This document shows, piece by piece, positions 24,701 to 34,599 of a DNA stretch of 64,000 nt (position 1 is its first letter; every line of letters begins with the position of its first letter). Location: assembly GCF_036785885.1 (NCBI RefSeq), contig NC_092320.1, forward strand, positions 12,773,557 through 12,837,556. The letters run 5' to 3'. The notes beneath the pieces are model-generated. The model was given only the letters and a program-made list of their open reading frames with translations. It did no database searches and had not been told where the DNA came from. The position numbers were made by a program, and so were the translations under genes. This DNA is from Coffea arabica. Its lineage: Eukaryota > Streptophyta > Magnoliopsida > Gentianales > Rubiaceae.

Positions 24701-25528
24701 CGCACAATATTTTCTGCTTTTCTCCTATGCTAGGCAAGTAAAAATACAATGGATCAACGAACAATGCCACCAGGCAAGAAACAATGAAAATTCTATTCCA
24801 TGTTAGCACAATGTCACTGCCTGGATCAAGTATTCGCTTTCGCAAAGGTTCATGGTCCTCACTGAACGCCTTAGACCTCCCAAATCTAAAGCTTTCACGG
24901 ATTTTACCTCCGCTATTGTTATTCAACAAAGATGATGAAAACCTATATCCAGAAGTTGACTTATCTATTCGGGAAGACTCTGTACTTCCACTCCATGAAA
25001 ATCCCTTCAGTTGGTTTGCATCAGAATAGAACCTAAGCCAACAAACAAGCACAAACTTCAGCAATTTTCTCTATAATTGCGCCAAAATCCCGGACAAAAA
25101 TCGGATCTTTCCCTTGAAAATGTACAGCCAAAAGGAAAATCTCTAAATAAAACACCTCTTAAACTTATACTGCCAGTTACAGCTTCAGTGTTCTCAGAAC
25201 CAAAACAGGAAACAATTGAAGGCAAAATTACCGGTTTTACATTTTCTTTAAAATTCATTTCCAGAACACTCAAAGAAGCAAAAAGATTGCAACCCTATTC
25301 GGTAAGAGGAATCAAAATCCAATCTTTGGATTCTCCAGTGTTAACAGAATAAGATTTTCTGCCAGAATATAACCAAAAAAATTCTAGCTTTTCAGTTCAC
25401 TTTCCATTTTCAGCTCAATTTCCAGTTCAACGATTCCTCAAATAACTGAACAGAGAATAACAAGGAAACACAAAAAATTGCTAAAAGTTAAGAAAATACC
25501 TCACAAGCTTTTCTTTTTTCAGCTCCAT
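17837..25528 (-). CDS. Cyclic-nucleotide-gated ion channel, group III (CNGC14/17-like), 7 exons
   Basis: This encodes a plant CNGC, a tetrameric non-selective cation channel (often Ca2+) of the plasma membrane, gated by cyclic nucleotide and calmodulin. Exons (descending): 25528-25500, 25032-24477, 21631-21419, 21298-20997, 20175-20064, 19231-18995, 18565-17837; total 2178 nt, 725 aa, the normal family length. The start MELKKEKLVRF is split across exons 1 and 2. S1 lies near SCLVALFVDPLYFYLP, S2-S3 contain FRTAYVAPSSRVFGRGELV, and the pore filter GLQNLSSYGQN spans about residues 362-372 across the exon 4/5 junction. The plant CNGC signature in the phosphate-binding cassette and hinge (GDFCGEELLAWAL ... 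SSTRTVRALVEVEAFAL) is at about 549-590 and the IQ motif (FIQAAWRRHKRR) at about 639. Nothing is truncated. Group III is my reading from the S2-S3 sequence and the PDFSAELED-type tail; the exact orthologue is uncertain. Intron 2 (2.8 kb) holds a transposon. Confidence 0.94.
21695..21724. repeat. (AG)n microsatellite in CNGC intron 2
   Basis: An almost perfect AG dinucleotide run of about 14 units lies just upstream (in transcript sense) of CNGC exon 3. On the transcript strand it reads as a CT-rich tract about 65 nt from the acceptor, so it may extend the polypyrimidine context. Confidence 0.85.
23629..24299 (+). mobile_element. Putative non-autonomous TIR element in CNGC intron 2, with a coding-like patch
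   Basis: The left side reads CCATTTGGTTTAATTGAAATTG; the right side, read in reverse, is TCATTGGTTTGGTTGTTTTAGAATTC. These look like imperfect inverted termini, and a preceding GGGTCC is typical of plant TIR elements. The interior is unlike the surrounding AT-rich intron: about 23780-24120 has balanced composition and includes a 33-codon frame from an ATG at 23952 to a stop at 24051-24053 (MGFWERLK... GPVATGLVD...). It could be a captured gene fragment (Pack-type) or an old pseudogene; the source is not recognised. No target duplication was found. Confidence 0.4.
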
Positions 25529-26036
25529 CCCACAATTATTGCTCTGAAACTGAAACCCTCTATCTTTGTTTGGTGTGAAACTGAAAACTCTTCTCTCCCT
25601 TTGAAAAGAAGTTTCGCAACAGTAAAGTAAAGAAGAAGAAGATGCTGAAATGGCCCCAAAAAATGGCCCTCTTAACACTAACTAGTATTACAATTCAACC
25701 CAAAAGAAAACGCAAAAAAAAGGGAAAAAAAAAGACATTTATTTTGGAAGTGTCAAACTTAGTTCTTTGTAGGCTCCAAAATATTGCGGAGAAAAAATGG
25801 GGTCGAAAAGTGATGACTGATGAGTCTGACAATATTTTGGACCTCTTGAGGTGTGTTTGGTCGGTTGGTTACTTGGTTGTTTTACGGATTAATTAAGGTA
25901 ATTGACAGTCATTAATGGGGTATATTTGTTGACTAGCACATATATATTTAGTCCTTACTCCTTAGGCAGATGTAATTAGTCAAGGATTGTTGACCAGTAC
26001 CATTCAAATGAAGTAGGAGCATAAAAGAAGAGTAAA

Positions 26037-26505
26037 TTGTCTAATCGGCCCCTAAACTATTATTATGATCCGTTCTTGACCTCTTAACAATATTATGAAA
26101 TTTGTAACCCCTCAAACAAGTTAGTGCATAATTTTTTTGGTTCTCATGCGACTTTATACCATTTTAAGCCAACGAAACGAAGGAACAATTTTATCCTATT
26201 TTAAAAAATGAACGTAGGAATGGCGACTAAAAGGATCATATCATTATATTTTTTGTCATTCTAACTTATGAAATTCAATTAAAAGAACAAGAAATATGGT
26301 GATCTGAAGATCTTTTTAGTCATCGTTTCTTCATTTGTTTTTTGTGGTGAGATAAAATTTTTTCTTGGTTCCATTAACTCAAATGGTAAAAAGCGATGTA
26401 AGGACAAAAAATTATGCGTTAATTTTTTTAAGTGTTTAAAAGTTTTATAATATTGTTAAGGGACTATCATCGAAATAATTTATGGACCGACTGTGGAAAG
26501 ACTAA
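26037..26505. mobile_element. TIR element with long imperfect inverted ends
   Basis: The left arm includes GTCTAATCGGCCCCTAAAC, then TTAACAATATTATGAAA, then GTGCATAATTTTTT. The right arm read in reverse gives GTCTTTCCACAGTCGGTCC, then TTAACAATATTATAAAA, then ACGCATAATTTTTTG in the same order. The arms extend for about 110 bp, so the element of about 470 bp folds almost end to end. No transposase frame is present, so it is non-autonomous. Boundaries are approximate because no clean target duplication was found. Confidence 0.6.
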
Positions 26506-27162
26506 CCAAAAATGAAGTAATCAAATTGATTTGTCAGTGAATTATATTACAAGAAAAGAAAAAACCAAAAAAATTGATCTGCCGATGTCCAATGGTTTTC
26601 TTTGGCACCTTCTTGTTCAGTCGCATTCACGTCTGGGACCCCGCAGAAATTGTGAAAGATTGGCAAGGAAAAGGAGAGTGCTGGCAATGGCAGCTTGACC
26701 CCAAAAGTGGGGAGTCTTTTGCCCTTTCCCTCGATTTTATTTTGGTGAGATCTATACTAACTTCCATGAGATTTGTCATTATTGAGACAATCTCCACATG
26801 TTAGCTAACAGGGAATGGAACCATTATGGATTTGCTAAATGAGATACGGATGAATGAAAGATTTAATCGCGTGTTTTCTAATACAATAAGTTGTGTAAAT
26901 TAATGAATGGCATTTGTTAAAGAAAATATAATTGAAGTATCTCTCTCATTAAAAGAAGTAAAAGAAAGATCTCTCTCATTAACTTCGTCAAAGTTCTTGA
27001 GCCAATTTGGAAGGAAATGGTCAAATTCTCATTTTAAAACGGTAAATTTCATTGTGTCATTTTATTATTTAGTACTTCATTACCCTCTTATTGCTCTGTA
27101 CAATCCTAAAAAGTCAATACAAGCCATTGTAGTTGTTAGAACTTAGAAGCTCAGGGGTGATC

Positions 27163-27349
27163 TTTTTTTTTTTTTTTCCCCCGACGGATGGGGTATTCAG
27201 GTTGCAACCCGACTAATCCCCCTTCGGCCCGAAAGGAGAAGAGATTCTATTCCCTCAGACACGATAACCCTGGGACTCGATCCCTGGTGAGGAAGATGGA
27301 CAACGAATGTTGAGGAGCTTTCGTGACCAATTGAGCTGCCCAAGAGGGA
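27163..27349 (-). mobile_element. tRNA-derived SINE with 13-bp target duplication
   Basis: On the minus strand it starts CCCTCTTGGGCAGCTCAATT. The RNA polymerase III A box is GCAGCTCAATTGG (27328-27340) and the B box GGGATCGAGTCCC (27272-27284), spaced as in a tRNA gene. It ends in a poly(A) tail (T-run at 27163-27177 on the plus strand). It is bracketed by CTCAGGGGTGATC (27150-27162) and CTCATGGGTGATC (27350-27362), a 13-bp target duplication with one mismatch. Length is about 187 bp and it looks full-length. A SINE has no protein and depends on LINE machinery. Confidence 0.85.
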
Positions 27350-29308
27350 CTCATGGGTGATCATTTCAATGTAATTTTTATCCTTTTCCCCTTTGATTTT
27401 GGGTTGTACCTTTTAAGTTGAACTTTTAATGTGCTAATTAAAAGCACAACTAATTCGAGTTTCTTTAAATAATTTCCAGTCACTTGTTATGTTAGTTTTT
27501 CCTTAATACCATAGTACCAATACATCAATAGGTAATTAGAATTTTGGAATAGTCATCATCCAATATGTTTCTCAAAGGTTTTTCTAACGGGTGTCCATCA
27601 CATCTAAAATTAATTTACTCTTGCATTTATATATTTTCTCTATTTAATCTTACATACCCTCTCTTGTATTTATTTATTTATTTAATTAATGTTATATTTT
27701 TTAAAATATAATACCTGAAATATATTTTAACTAATGTTTAATTGGCATCTGTTAGATAGATCATTTTTCCAAATGCTCAAATATCAAGTCTGCATGTGAA
27801 AATGCCAATATTTACAATTTTGACTAAATAAGCGCCAGGATTAGTGATTAATGGCGTAACAGATGAGAAAGTGGGAAATGGGTACTTTTAAGTGCATTGG
27901 GCCATCCAAGTCTTTGGGTCACCACTCACCAGCCCATATTGACTTAGACTTGCCATAACTGCCTCACATGAATTTTCTCCATTGACTTGGATTAAACTAC
28001 CAATTGGTTGCACAGTAATTCTTTGTAGGTCCGCTTTAGATTGTTTTCGGGCCGATTTCTCGATTAACTCCTGCATTTTTTAAAATTAGTTGGGTGTGTG
28101 TATTATTCCCGTTTCCGGAAAATATGCTTGGATTGAACTATGAAAGTTTTAGAAAAATTAAGAATAAAATTCTTTTTCTAACTTCGAACTTTTTATTCCA
28201 ATATCAATTTCTCGGAGGGGAATGATATTCACATCTCAATCCGCACATTGAATAAAATACCATTTTCAAAGAGGGGTGAGAACTTACTTTTCCTTCTTTC
28301 TTTCTTTCTTTCTTTTTTTAAGCTTCCTTTTCTCTTCTTTACCAGTTTTCCAAAACCAAAACGGGCTTAACAATCTATAATAGCTAAGAAAGGTTCGAAA
28401 TTATTGTGCATGGAGGGGCACATTCTTGTTGGCTTTACCTTTGTATAGTTATTTTAAGAAACAGTAATCCTTCAGAAAGACAATTAGCAAAAAATTTGCA
28501 AAAACTCCCGTACTAAGAGAGTAAAACCATGGTGGAGAAGAAAAAACGCTCCTTCAAAATTCACAAGCTACTTGAGACACTTCTTTGAATTTCAAAAATG
28601 ATTTCAGAGAACAGCTATCTACAAGCAGATTAATAGTACAAATGATCCTTTGAATTCCAAAATCTATTAGCAAAAACTTCTACAAAGTTTTGCAGTAGTT
28701 TTATTTAGACTATGAATGATAAACTAGTGATTTTGATGGAATATACTCGGCAATTAAAAACAATGTTTATATAATTAGATCCATTGCACTGCTCCCCTTT
28801 CCTTCCTGCATTCCAACTCTTTTTTTTTAAAAAAAAAAAAAAACTTTTGAGCAATCAACTATCCAATTCGTTTTAACCGAGACATAAATTGTTCTAAATA
28901 TTATTGGTGCAAATTTTTTATTAAAAATTTCATGCCAACATAGAGTTCAACCAAAAAATATATGATTTAGAACTTTAATATGCAGTCGACACTTGAAGTA
29001 AGTTAGCAATCATAATAAATGTAGGGTTTGAACTAGGGAAAAGGGAAGAAGAATAGATGGTTTCCTTAAAATTTTGAATTGGAGAATGGATGAAATTGAT
29101 TTAGAACGTAACTAATTTGGCTTGGACGAATTACAAGGTAATAGAGAATATGGAGTTTCCTTCTATTTTTTAATTTGTAGACTGTAAACTTTTTAATTCT
29201 TTGGTAGGGATGGATTCAAAAAGGAAAAAGAAAAAGAGTAGACAACTGTAGTGTACGTCAATCGTGGACAATGAAAGCAATTCAGATGTAAATTTCTAAT
29301 TTGTTTAA

Positions 29309-30468
29309 GGGATAATTTCAGAAACCCCCCCTAAGGTTCTGACAATTGCAGAGACCTCCCCTCAAGTTTATTAAATTATGCCTACCTCCCTTGCTTTTAC
29401 TATTTATATAACAATATAGGTCCAAAAGACTATTTTTGTCTCAAAAATCCTAAACTACCCTTTTTGTACAAAAATAAAATAAAAATTATTTGCCAATTGT
29501 TTTCTTCTATATTTCAACAAAACCCACTATACTAACAAACTAATCTAGCAAATAGTCTAATTCCAAATTCTAAACCCAAGCAATTCCATTATCATAGGAA
29601 TGGATGGGATTAATCAAGTTTAAGAGAAGGAAATACATAATTATAACTATAAAGATCTTCAAGAAATTCATTTTGCCAAAACAACTAAAATTTTATTTAC
29701 AACTAAGCACAACCCAAACTTCAAACCCAATGCCCACATCTTCTCAAAAAAAAAAAAAATCTAACATACTATCAAATCTGCAAACATGTTAACGTCTTAA
29801 ATACAAAGGAGAAACTCCATCTCCATAACGAAACCACAACCAACAATTGTCAAGCATAAAAAAATATAAATATATTTATTAACATCTTAAAAAGTTTTTT
29901 GAATGGATGATAGATAAATTAGCAAATTTATCAATTTCAGTCCCTCTTCCTCTTTTGGGCAATGATTGCATTATTTGTTCCATTATTATTGTGTGTCTCT
30001 TCATCTCTTTTTAGTTTGACCATGAAATTGAATTTTACTTCAACCATCAAATCTAATCCCTTAACTAAATTTGTGATTTGGCAATTCTAAAGAGAAGAAA
30101 GGAGGAAAAGAAATATATAGTAGAGTTTGAGGGGGATCACTTGTGGTGTGATTGGTTGCAGCTATAGACAATGGTTGGTCGGTGGTAATTTGAGAGCGAG
30201 TTATAGAATGAAGGGGTTGATGGATAAGAACGAAGTGACAGTAAGTAAGAGGGAATCGTCGTTAATTGTAACTTGTAAACAGGATAGTCGAAAGATTATG
30301 TTTCTTTTTCTTTTTTTAATCTCATTTCATTAAATTGTGAATTATTTATTAAGTGAAGGTCATTGTAGTCATTTTATTGTGATAAGGGAGGTAAGTGTAA
30401 TTTGTAAAATTTGAGGGGAATTGACTAAAATTATTATAAACCTCGGGAGAGGTTTGTGAAATTATCCC
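29309..30468. mobile_element. Mutator-like non-autonomous element (MULE/MITE), 1160 bp
   Basis: The left end is GGGATAATTTCAGAAACC; the right end, read in reverse, is GGGATAATTTCACAAACC. The inverted similarity continues for about 100 bp on each side (both arms carry GAGG/CCTC blocks, then TTACCTCCCTT-like sequence). It is flanked by a perfect 9-bp direct repeat, TTTGTTTAA, at 29300-29308 and 30469-30477, the duplication length typical of Mutator elements. The interior has only short frames (29604-29792 and 30127-30333) without recognisable motifs, so there is no transposase. Confidence 0.85.
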
Positions 30469-30651
30469 TTTGTTTAAAGAATGAAAATTAAAAAAAAATA
30501 ATAGAGAACTCGTCCGTGCATAATTTAAACGCGAACTCGGCCTTTATATAAACAAAACATGATGATAAAAGATGGTGCTTTCTTGCCTTGGACGATTTAA
30601 TTGAGATTTTATCACTTTCCGGACACATTTGGCAAAATTAGTGCATGAAAA

Positions 30652-31032
30652 CTAGGGATGGACTCAAGCTCGATCAATATCGAGCTCGAACTGGTTGAGC
30701 CAGAGTCGAGCTCGAGTTCGAGCTCAAAACATTGAACCCGACTCGCAAGTTCGAGTATATATATATATATATATATTTATTTATTTATTTATTTTTATTT
30801 TTAGTAGTAAAATTACATAAATATTCTTAATATTTTATTATTTATTAAGAAAAAAATATTATTTTATTTATTTTTTAAAAAATAAAATAATTATTTTTTA
30901 TTTTTTCAAGCTCGAACTTGAAAATTACTAACTTGTCGAGCTCGAACTCGAATTCGAGTTCGATGAAATTAAGTCAAGCCTCGACTCGATAAGGCCAAAG
31001 TTCGACTCGACTCAACTCGTTTGTAGCCCTAG
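30652..31032. mobile_element. hAT-like MITE rich in GAGCTCGA palindromes
   Basis: The ends are CTAGGG and CCCTAG. The flanks share TGAAAA (30646-30651 and 31033-31038), or TGAAAACT if the first two terminal bases are assigned to the duplication; 8 bp is the hAT length. Both subterminal regions are packed with GAGCTCGA, TCGAGCTCG and ACTCGA words in both orientations, around an AT core that contains (AT)n at about 30755-30773 and (TTTA)n. About 380 bp, non-coding. Confidence 0.7.
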
Positions 31033-31040
31033 TGAAAACT

Positions 31041-34000
31041 GAAACGCAATCGGTCCTGCCTTGGTTTCCTTCTACTATTATTATGTTGCAAGACAAGTGC
31101 CTTTTGTTTTTTTTTGCAAGAGGTATCTTCTATCAATATCACCTTCCTCACGCAGCCGTTCTTAACTTTGCGGTGCAGAAGACAAAATTACAAGTTGTAT
31201 ACAATTGGCATTCCTTTTTGCTATGCTTATTGAACCCTTTATCTTTTTCTTTTCTTTCATTTCTTTATTGAGCTCTTACATTACATGCAAAGTACGTAAT
31301 CTCTCTCTCTCTCTCTCTTTTCTTTTCATTTCGGAGGAATCTGCTTTGGTCTTATTGTGTTCGTGGGTTTGGTCGGATGGATAAGGGGGTACGCTGTTGG
31401 GGCACATGGCCATGGAGGGCTGTGTGAGTACTTTTGCATACAGATGCAGAGTCTTCAATCCTGAGAACTTGGCCCGTTTTGAAACGTGGCTGCTCTGGAC
31501 ACTTTCATGTACTAGTATTACTTTTTTTTTTTTTTTGAATTCCCTTTGAAGTTTCTTCAGGCAATCTGCTTGCTTCAGTCGATATATAACTGATGGAAGG
31601 TTTTTGTAAACAAATATTGATTGTTAAATCTAGTGAAAATTACGAGAATTTCATGAGATGATAGGCTCCTGAAATTACTAGTAAATTAGATTGAGGGAGG
31701 ATTGAAAAGTTAAAGAGGAAGAAGAAGTGAGATCAATTCTTAATCACGCCTTATTAACATACCTATATTTATATCTGTATTATATACATGTATTTATACC
31801 TATATTATCATACTTATATTTATACCTATACTATATATAGAGAGAGCGAGATAAAGGGTTTGGTGTAAATATTTTGTTGTCATTTTGTGTGTTTTTATTT
31901 TTTTTCCCTGTAGAGACCGATTTTACTTTAACTATCTAAATACATGGCGTCAAAATTACTGTCTATGAGCGTCAAATTTAACTATTTAAGCATGTTTCTT
32001 CTAAACAATATTAATTACCAACATAACGATCATTTTGCAAAACCAATTTAAAAATTTGTGAGATAATCATCACTTGTATATACATACAGTCCGCATGCGA
32101 GATTAATCATTTTTCTTGTGAGATATTTTACGGCTATACGGCTGCTTTTGACAGAAGAGAAGCAAAGAATAACATCGGGACCGGATCAATCAAATCTTGG
32201 GGAATTAATTGTCGTGTGCTTTTGACACTGGGAGTACACGGGAAAGGGGAGACTCTGGTGAGTTATTTCTTGATTGCTGTAAGCAGCACGTGCTTTAGGA
32301 AAGGACTAGAAAGCCTGGAATTATATGCGGATTCCTGAAGATTGTGATAAATTCTGCATTTCCTTTTGCGCGATGTACCTTCATTGCGCATCCTCCTGTG
32401 GTTGCTTGTCAGATCAACATGGAACCTACCTTGCCTTACTGATGAATGCGCTGTAAATGAGCCTAGCTGAACTTGATTTAGTTAGGTTCGAAGTCAAAGT
32501 TCAAATTCGACAAGCTTTTATTCTAAAATTTAGTCTCGAGCTTGAATATAAGTTTGAACGTAGTCGAGCTTGGATGTGAATCTATTTAAGCTTAAACAAA
32601 AATTTTAAAAATTCATTTTTTAAGTAGATAAAATAAATACTTGCCCTAATAAATAATAAAAATATAGGAGACATACATGTAATTTTATAACACTTAAAAT
32701 ATAAAATATTGAGTTCGATTTGACCTGATTGTTAATAACTATATGTATATTTAAGCTCGACTCACCTGACTCTCTAAGTCAACTTGAGATTGAATCTAGT
32801 TTTGATCGAACCGATTCACGAATGCTTACAATTTGGCTCGACTCGTTTGCTGACATATTATAATATGATGATCACAAGCATGTAACTCATCTTGCTGATC
32901 CACGAGGAGGCAATCTTTGTTTCGTGCTCCACACATGCACGGGGGATTCCAAGAGAGATCTGACATTCGTCACGTTTAAGGTTTCAAAATTAGGTGAAGA
33001 TGGAGCCGTGGAAGCACTTTCAGATTCTATGTTTTAGCGACGTGAGGATGTGAGGACATTGACTTGGTCCATCGCCAGCACATTTATTCCTATTTTCTTC
33101 AACTTGTGCGGACCTGTCCAGCTTGCTGCACTGCAGTACCAATGGCATAGAGAGTTCTTTATGCCAAAATTGTCTTCTTCCTCTCATCCGCCTGGAAGTT
33201 TCTCTTCGTCATTTATACCTCAGTATCTAAAGCATATGGGGCTGAAGATTTCAAAATCTTGAAGCATTCATCTTATGTCAACCCTGCAAGTCAATGTAAA
33301 GCTTGAGACACTTGATTTTGAGCTGTAAGAAGTGACTACCAGACTTAAATAGTTTTACCGCCATTGATCTCTTTTATTATCATTGTGGTACGAGCTTTGA
33401 ATTTCAGCTCTGATGCTAGAAGATACAAAAACGGATAGACAGCATTTTGCCATTTATTTCCTTTTTCTTTTCTTTCTTCATTTCTATCCAATCAGCCTCC
33501 TATTCAACCCAGTCTCCTGCACCCAAAAAAAAGAGAGTAATATTAATGAAAATATAGAAAATAAAGTAGGATAACTAAGACTGAAAATGACTTTAGTAGC
33601 AAGCAATATAACGTTTAGTTGTAAAGAAAATGTAATGCAGGGAGTGAACGTTATGCCATGTTGCAAATGGAGCTGTGTTTAGGGGGCATATGAGGTATTA
33701 GCATTACAATCTGAAGCGGTTCCCATTCTAAACCTTCAGGAATTACGCAGATGGAATACAACTAATTCGTATTATAAGAGCTACCATTGAACTGAAGTGA
33801 CTGAAGTTGATCGACTCCAAGATATGTTTCAATATGCTTTGTTTGGTGATGGTTCAGTTATATGTTTGGACTTGGATTGCATGCATGAAGAAAAAAATAC
33901 ATAAACACCGCTACCATTGCGTATCAAAATTTATTAATCAACTGTAGACGACAGAAGAAAAAAATATATACGTTTTAAGGACTTTTGCAAGACAGACGTT

Positions 34001-34599
34001 GCGTCACAAACTCAGTTACAAGAATTTAGATGAATCTGAACAAAAGATATCAAAGAATACAGAGCCCAAAAAGATATCCATTAGGATTAAAGCCTAAACA
34101 ATAGAAAAGTGTGAATCATAAGACACCTGCCTGCTCCCTTTAAGGTGTACAATAGAAAAGTTTCTTTTGTTACTTTTTTGGTGATAGGACTTCCTTGTTC
34201 TGATTAAATTTGCTCCACGCGAGCGAAAAATATTACTTTCTTGTGTTGTAGCTTTAAACCATGAAGCGCCCTGCAGAAGTAGATCATGGAGTACTTGAAT
34301 TCCTGCCCCCCACCAAAAACAAAAACAAAACAGAAAAAAAAAATGGAGTACTTGACTGAAGAGAGATTAATAAGTCAATTCCTACAGGTCAAGCACAACG
34401 CTAGTGCATTTCATCACATTGAAGGATGGGAAAATTGATTTCCAAGTATGGTTAACTTTCCTGCTATTGGCTTTAGGATTACCTAATTGAATGTACTTTT
34501 TTCTGTACAAAGCTGTATTCTCTAGCTCTAGATGAGTGCCTGTACAGGCAATTCACAAGGAAAAGCAGAACTTTAGACATCCAAGTCCCTGGTCGATCC
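31041..34599. other. Intergenic region and TPS 3' flank
   Basis: No gene is supported. It contains a (CT)n microsatellite (about 31301-31318), an AT-rich minisatellite-like tract of about three ~27-bp units (31756-31845), and a degenerate copy of the 30652 element (listed separately). The frame at 33050-33262 has no recognised domain. The 3' untranslated region of the TPS gene should lie within roughly 34200-34599. Confidence 0.45.
32463..32850. mobile_element. Degenerate relative of the 30652 hAT-like element
   Basis: It has the same subterminal vocabulary (GTTCGAAGTC, CGAGCTTG, AAGCTCGACTC, GGCTCGACTCGTTTG) around an AT-rich core, and the block GGCTCGACTCGTTTG near 32836-32850 parallels CGACTCAACTCGTTTG near the right end of the 30652 copy. 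Ends and target duplication are no longer clear. Confidence 0.5.

Larger units (their letters stand above)
25529..29308. other. CNGC upstream region and transposon-bearing intergenic DNA
   Basis: The first 100-150 bp above the CNGC start codon should be leader and promoter; no clear TATA element was identified. Beyond that, two mobile elements are listed separately (26037 and 27163). A (TTTC)n microsatellite lies near 28293-28312. The open frames at 26574-26804, 26907-27146 and 27888-28076 show no recognised domain. No gene is supported. Confidence 0.45.

Noticed and set aside
27888..28076. 62-codon minus-strand frame with ordinary amino-acid composition
   Set aside because: No recognised motif, no splice partner, and AT-rich non-coding flanks; it could be chance.
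32148..32160. TTGACAGAAGAGA resembles the start of miR156/157
   Set aside because: The match stops after 13 bases, and no complementary arm is present within the following 100 bases, so no precursor hairpin is supported.
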